Below are positions 61,349 to 64,000 of a stretch of 64,000 nt of DNA, in pieces (position 1 is the first letter of the stretch; each line of letters begins with the position of its first letter). Below the pieces are notes generated by a model. That model was not told the origin of the DNA. It made no database searches and worked only from the letters and a program-made list of their open reading frames with translations. Location: the NCBI GenBank assembly GCA_033961575.1, contig CM066727.1, forward strand, positions 118,036,434 to 118,100,433, given 5' to 3'. The translations under genes and the position numbers were made by a program. This DNA is from Aselliscus stoliczkanus. Its lineage: Eukaryota > Chordata > Mammalia > Chiroptera > Hipposideridae.

Positions 61349-64000
61349 GCAAGAGGCTCTTATTAAAGTGATTTCTATAGAGTAAAGCATAATTAACTAT
61401 TGTAGGAGAATAAAATGTATAATTAAAACTGAGCTTTTACTGGTATGTTTAATTTGATATTTAAACATGACGTTTGGCTATCAACATTGCAGAGATAAAT
61501 TGGGAAAATCCAAAGTGCTCAACCAGGTTTACTTCTAAATTTTGTGTACAAGTTAGTTTTTCAGAACCAACATGCATTTTTCCACAGAGACAGTATTTTT
61601 CAGTGATAATGTTTCTAGATATAAGTCTTATAAGTCTAACCGATTCTGCATTTAAATTACAGGGCAATTAGTCGCGTTTCAGATGTGTTTAACTAACACT
61701 TATAACATCATTTTTGTGGTGAAAATGCTTTTTGTTTTCAACTCAGGACTATAGGAGCAAGCATCTCCTTGCCTCAGCAGGAGGAACTAGGCTCCCTCGG
61801 CTCCTGAAATAGCCACGATATTTCCCACAGCCATGATCCTTTTTAAGCTTCACTTTGCAGCCATGTTTTCCCCAGAACCTAAAAACTTTGTTTTCTTAGA
61901 AATAGTCAGGGGCATCATGGTGATTACATGATTCACCTAAGTCAGTGGTTTTCAACTTTTTTTCTACCTCAATAAACCCAAGGAATGTAGCATGGCCCCA
62001 TCAATAACCACTACTCACTGTGGCGTGGTTCACTCATTATTTTCAACAAGGTTGGGGAATGTGTGTTGAGGAGAAGCAGTATTAAAAACGAAATCCCACA
62101 AATGAGTTGATATGTCTCCATTTGATAAATTCCTTTAGTAGAGGCATTGGTTTGGGGGAGGTGAGAAGGTCTGAGATGAGAGGAAGGGGCTTCTAAGCAT
62201 AGCCATACCAGTATCTTAGTGTCTGTATGTTTATTGGAAAGATTAGCTGATCATATTTGCATAAGAGAAGAGAACTGTAAATCATTTACATATTTTGAAT
62301 TTAGAAACTAAGGACATAGTTTCTAGTACCTGTTTATGTTATTATAATAGATATAACTGCCAGATGCATTATGATCATTGAGAAGTATGACATAAGTCAT
62401 TACTTCCCCACGTTCTTGGTCTCAATATTGCTCTTTTCTTTCCATGATGCTAAAAGTAGTATAACATTGAGATTAGAAAATAGCATTTACTATGTGGGAA
62501 TTCCAGTTTCTTATACTCATATATAAATACTTGTGTTGTTGTTGTTTTTCTTTGTGTATATAACTTTCTTTCAGGCCATGAAAATATGGGATTTCAGTGA
62601 ATTTTTTTATGAGTTGGGATGAAAGAAGTTCTATATATGCTTCCTTGTACTGTTTGAAACCTAGAAACCTCTGAAGCCAGATGTTAGCCGGAAATCACTA
62701 GAAGTTTTAAAAGCTGACTTGATCTTTTACAGAGAAATTTTTGTGTTGAGATTTTAGAGATAAGTATCTTAGAGCTCAGATTCTAATAATTGAGGTTAGT
62801 TTGGGTTGACTTCTTTTGGAGCAAAAGTGACATCCAGTGGTGAGAGAGATTATCAGCTAATCACAGGTATACCAGAAAGAGGGAAGGAGGTGATATTTTA
62901 AGAAGCCTGCAAAATGACCTTTCATTGGTAGTATGAACTAGGATGAATGTTTTTCCTACTGAAATACCTGCCAAATGATGGGTATGAACATAGTAAATGT
63001 CCATTTCTCTTTTTAAAATGTGATCTGTAGATAATAGTTTGAAGTCATAGAAATTGTTAAAAATGGAGTGAAATAATTATGACCCAGAGCCTTTCTACCA
63101 TGTGGGACACTGCCCTTGAGGCTTACAACTTTAAATCAAGTAAAGTGGAAAAACAGACAATATATGTGAAATACGATATGTAGAAATACTATAAAATGTG
63201 TGTAAGTATATATAATTTTAGGGCTGGGAGGGACTTAGCATTCAGATAATTCTTACAGGTTGGGAAATTGAAGTGATAGGTAGCCAGAATAACTTGATAG
63301 TAAGAATCATCACTATAATTAAAACCTATATCTTTCTATTCTCAATCCTATGCTTTTTCTGCACTGTTAACTTTTAATTTCTCACTTTCTTTGATTCCAA
63401 ATACTTTACTGTTTTTCTCTCCATTGTAGCCATAATCCATATGAGTGTTATTTCCTATGGCAGAATAATAACAATAAAAATAATTTCTTTAACTTAAACC
63501 CTTTTCCCATTCAAGTTAAAGATAATGTTTCTACATGAAAATTTGGTTATAAGAGTAAATAATTATAATTCCTAAGAATGCAACAGACTTTGGGTTCTTT
63601 AAGCGATAAAAGTCATAATATTTTTATGCAGTAATACCAAAACAAGTTACAAAATATTAACTATGGAGCAGAAATCATAATCCTTTAGAGTTACTTTCCT
63701 GTGAGAGGTTCTTGTAACTGGGGAGTAGCAGCAGCTTTATTTTTTCCTCCCAGGCTAGATAAGATGGCTCACTATTTATGGCTCCACCCTTCTAAGCAAA
63801 AAGCTTATGCCATTTCTGGTGTTTTTTGGTTGAGTCTTTGTGTAATGATATTCTGCTGTGTTGATTTTTTTGGAAAAGCTTGACCAGGTATATTGAGTTG
63901 GATGCCCTTCTGTAGGTGATGACTTCTCTGTATTTTCCCCATACATTGTTGAAGTGTGAGTGTGAAGAGAAATCTCTTGGTATGAGCACAATGAGTTGTG
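61349..64000 (+). other. CEP83: CEP83 intron 12 (start only): no gene or clear repeat
   Basis: The intron opens with GCAAGA and the next exon (expected to begin RKSLHENK) was not found. The sequence is AT-rich. I see no SINE of classes A-D in these 2.6 kb, in contrast to the rest of the window. Confidence 0.55.

Overview
This is nuclear DNA from a placental mammal, most likely a bat and probably a rhinolophoid (horseshoe or leaf-nosed) bat. It is AT-rich and almost entirely intronic or intergenic. It is packed with old L1, L2, MIR, Tigger and mariner remnants. Lying over these are many younger tRNA-derived SINEs with a GGGCCGGCCGAGTGGC-type head, several with perfect 14-18 bp target-site duplications (TSDs). 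The bat assignment rests on my memory of Rhin-1-like SINEs and on excluding the carnivore, horse and primate SINE types; it is an inference.

One protein-coding gene is present, on the + strand: CEP83 (CCDC41), the coiled-coil distal-appendage protein of the mother centriole. Twelve coding exons can be placed to the base (8872-9044, 9603-9753, 20109-20201, 22281-22412, 37127-37378, 39904-40035, 47642-47756, 49016-49160, 49274-49423, 58083-58158, 59429-59586, 61219-61348). Together they give 1707 nt, an uninterrupted frame of 569 codons with compatible phases at every junction. The last ~130 residues lie beyond the right edge. The first coding exon opens at a 3' splice site (8769/8770), so promoter and leading 5'-UTR exon(s) are upstream, either left of the window or unrecognised in 1-8769.

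Layout. 1-8769: 5' flank or first intron, holding antisense L1, several SINEs and a mariner remnant. 8770-9753: first two coding exons. 9754-20108: intron 2, with a MaLR-like LTR, antisense L1, a possible solo LTR and SINEs. 20109-22412: exons 3-4. 22413-37126: 14.7-kb intron 4, with a sense L1 3' half (26.5-28.3 kb), a longer sense L1 5' half (29.0-33.8 kb), a 79-bp mariner MITE and SINEs. 37127-49423: exons 5-9. 49424-58082: intron 9, nearly all antisense L1. 58083-61348: exons 10-12. 61349-64000: start of intron 12, apparently unique sequence.

There is no second gene, no CRISPR array and no operon-like system. The points most worth a second look are small and structural: a 23-bp 'head-only' SINE insert with perfect 18-bp TSDs (a tailless retropseudogene), a dimeric SINE inside one TSD pair, a SINE with 128-bp internal modules, a GC-AG intron after coding exon 12, a CEP83 start codon in weak context with an open in-frame stretch upstream, and a foldback mariner MITE.
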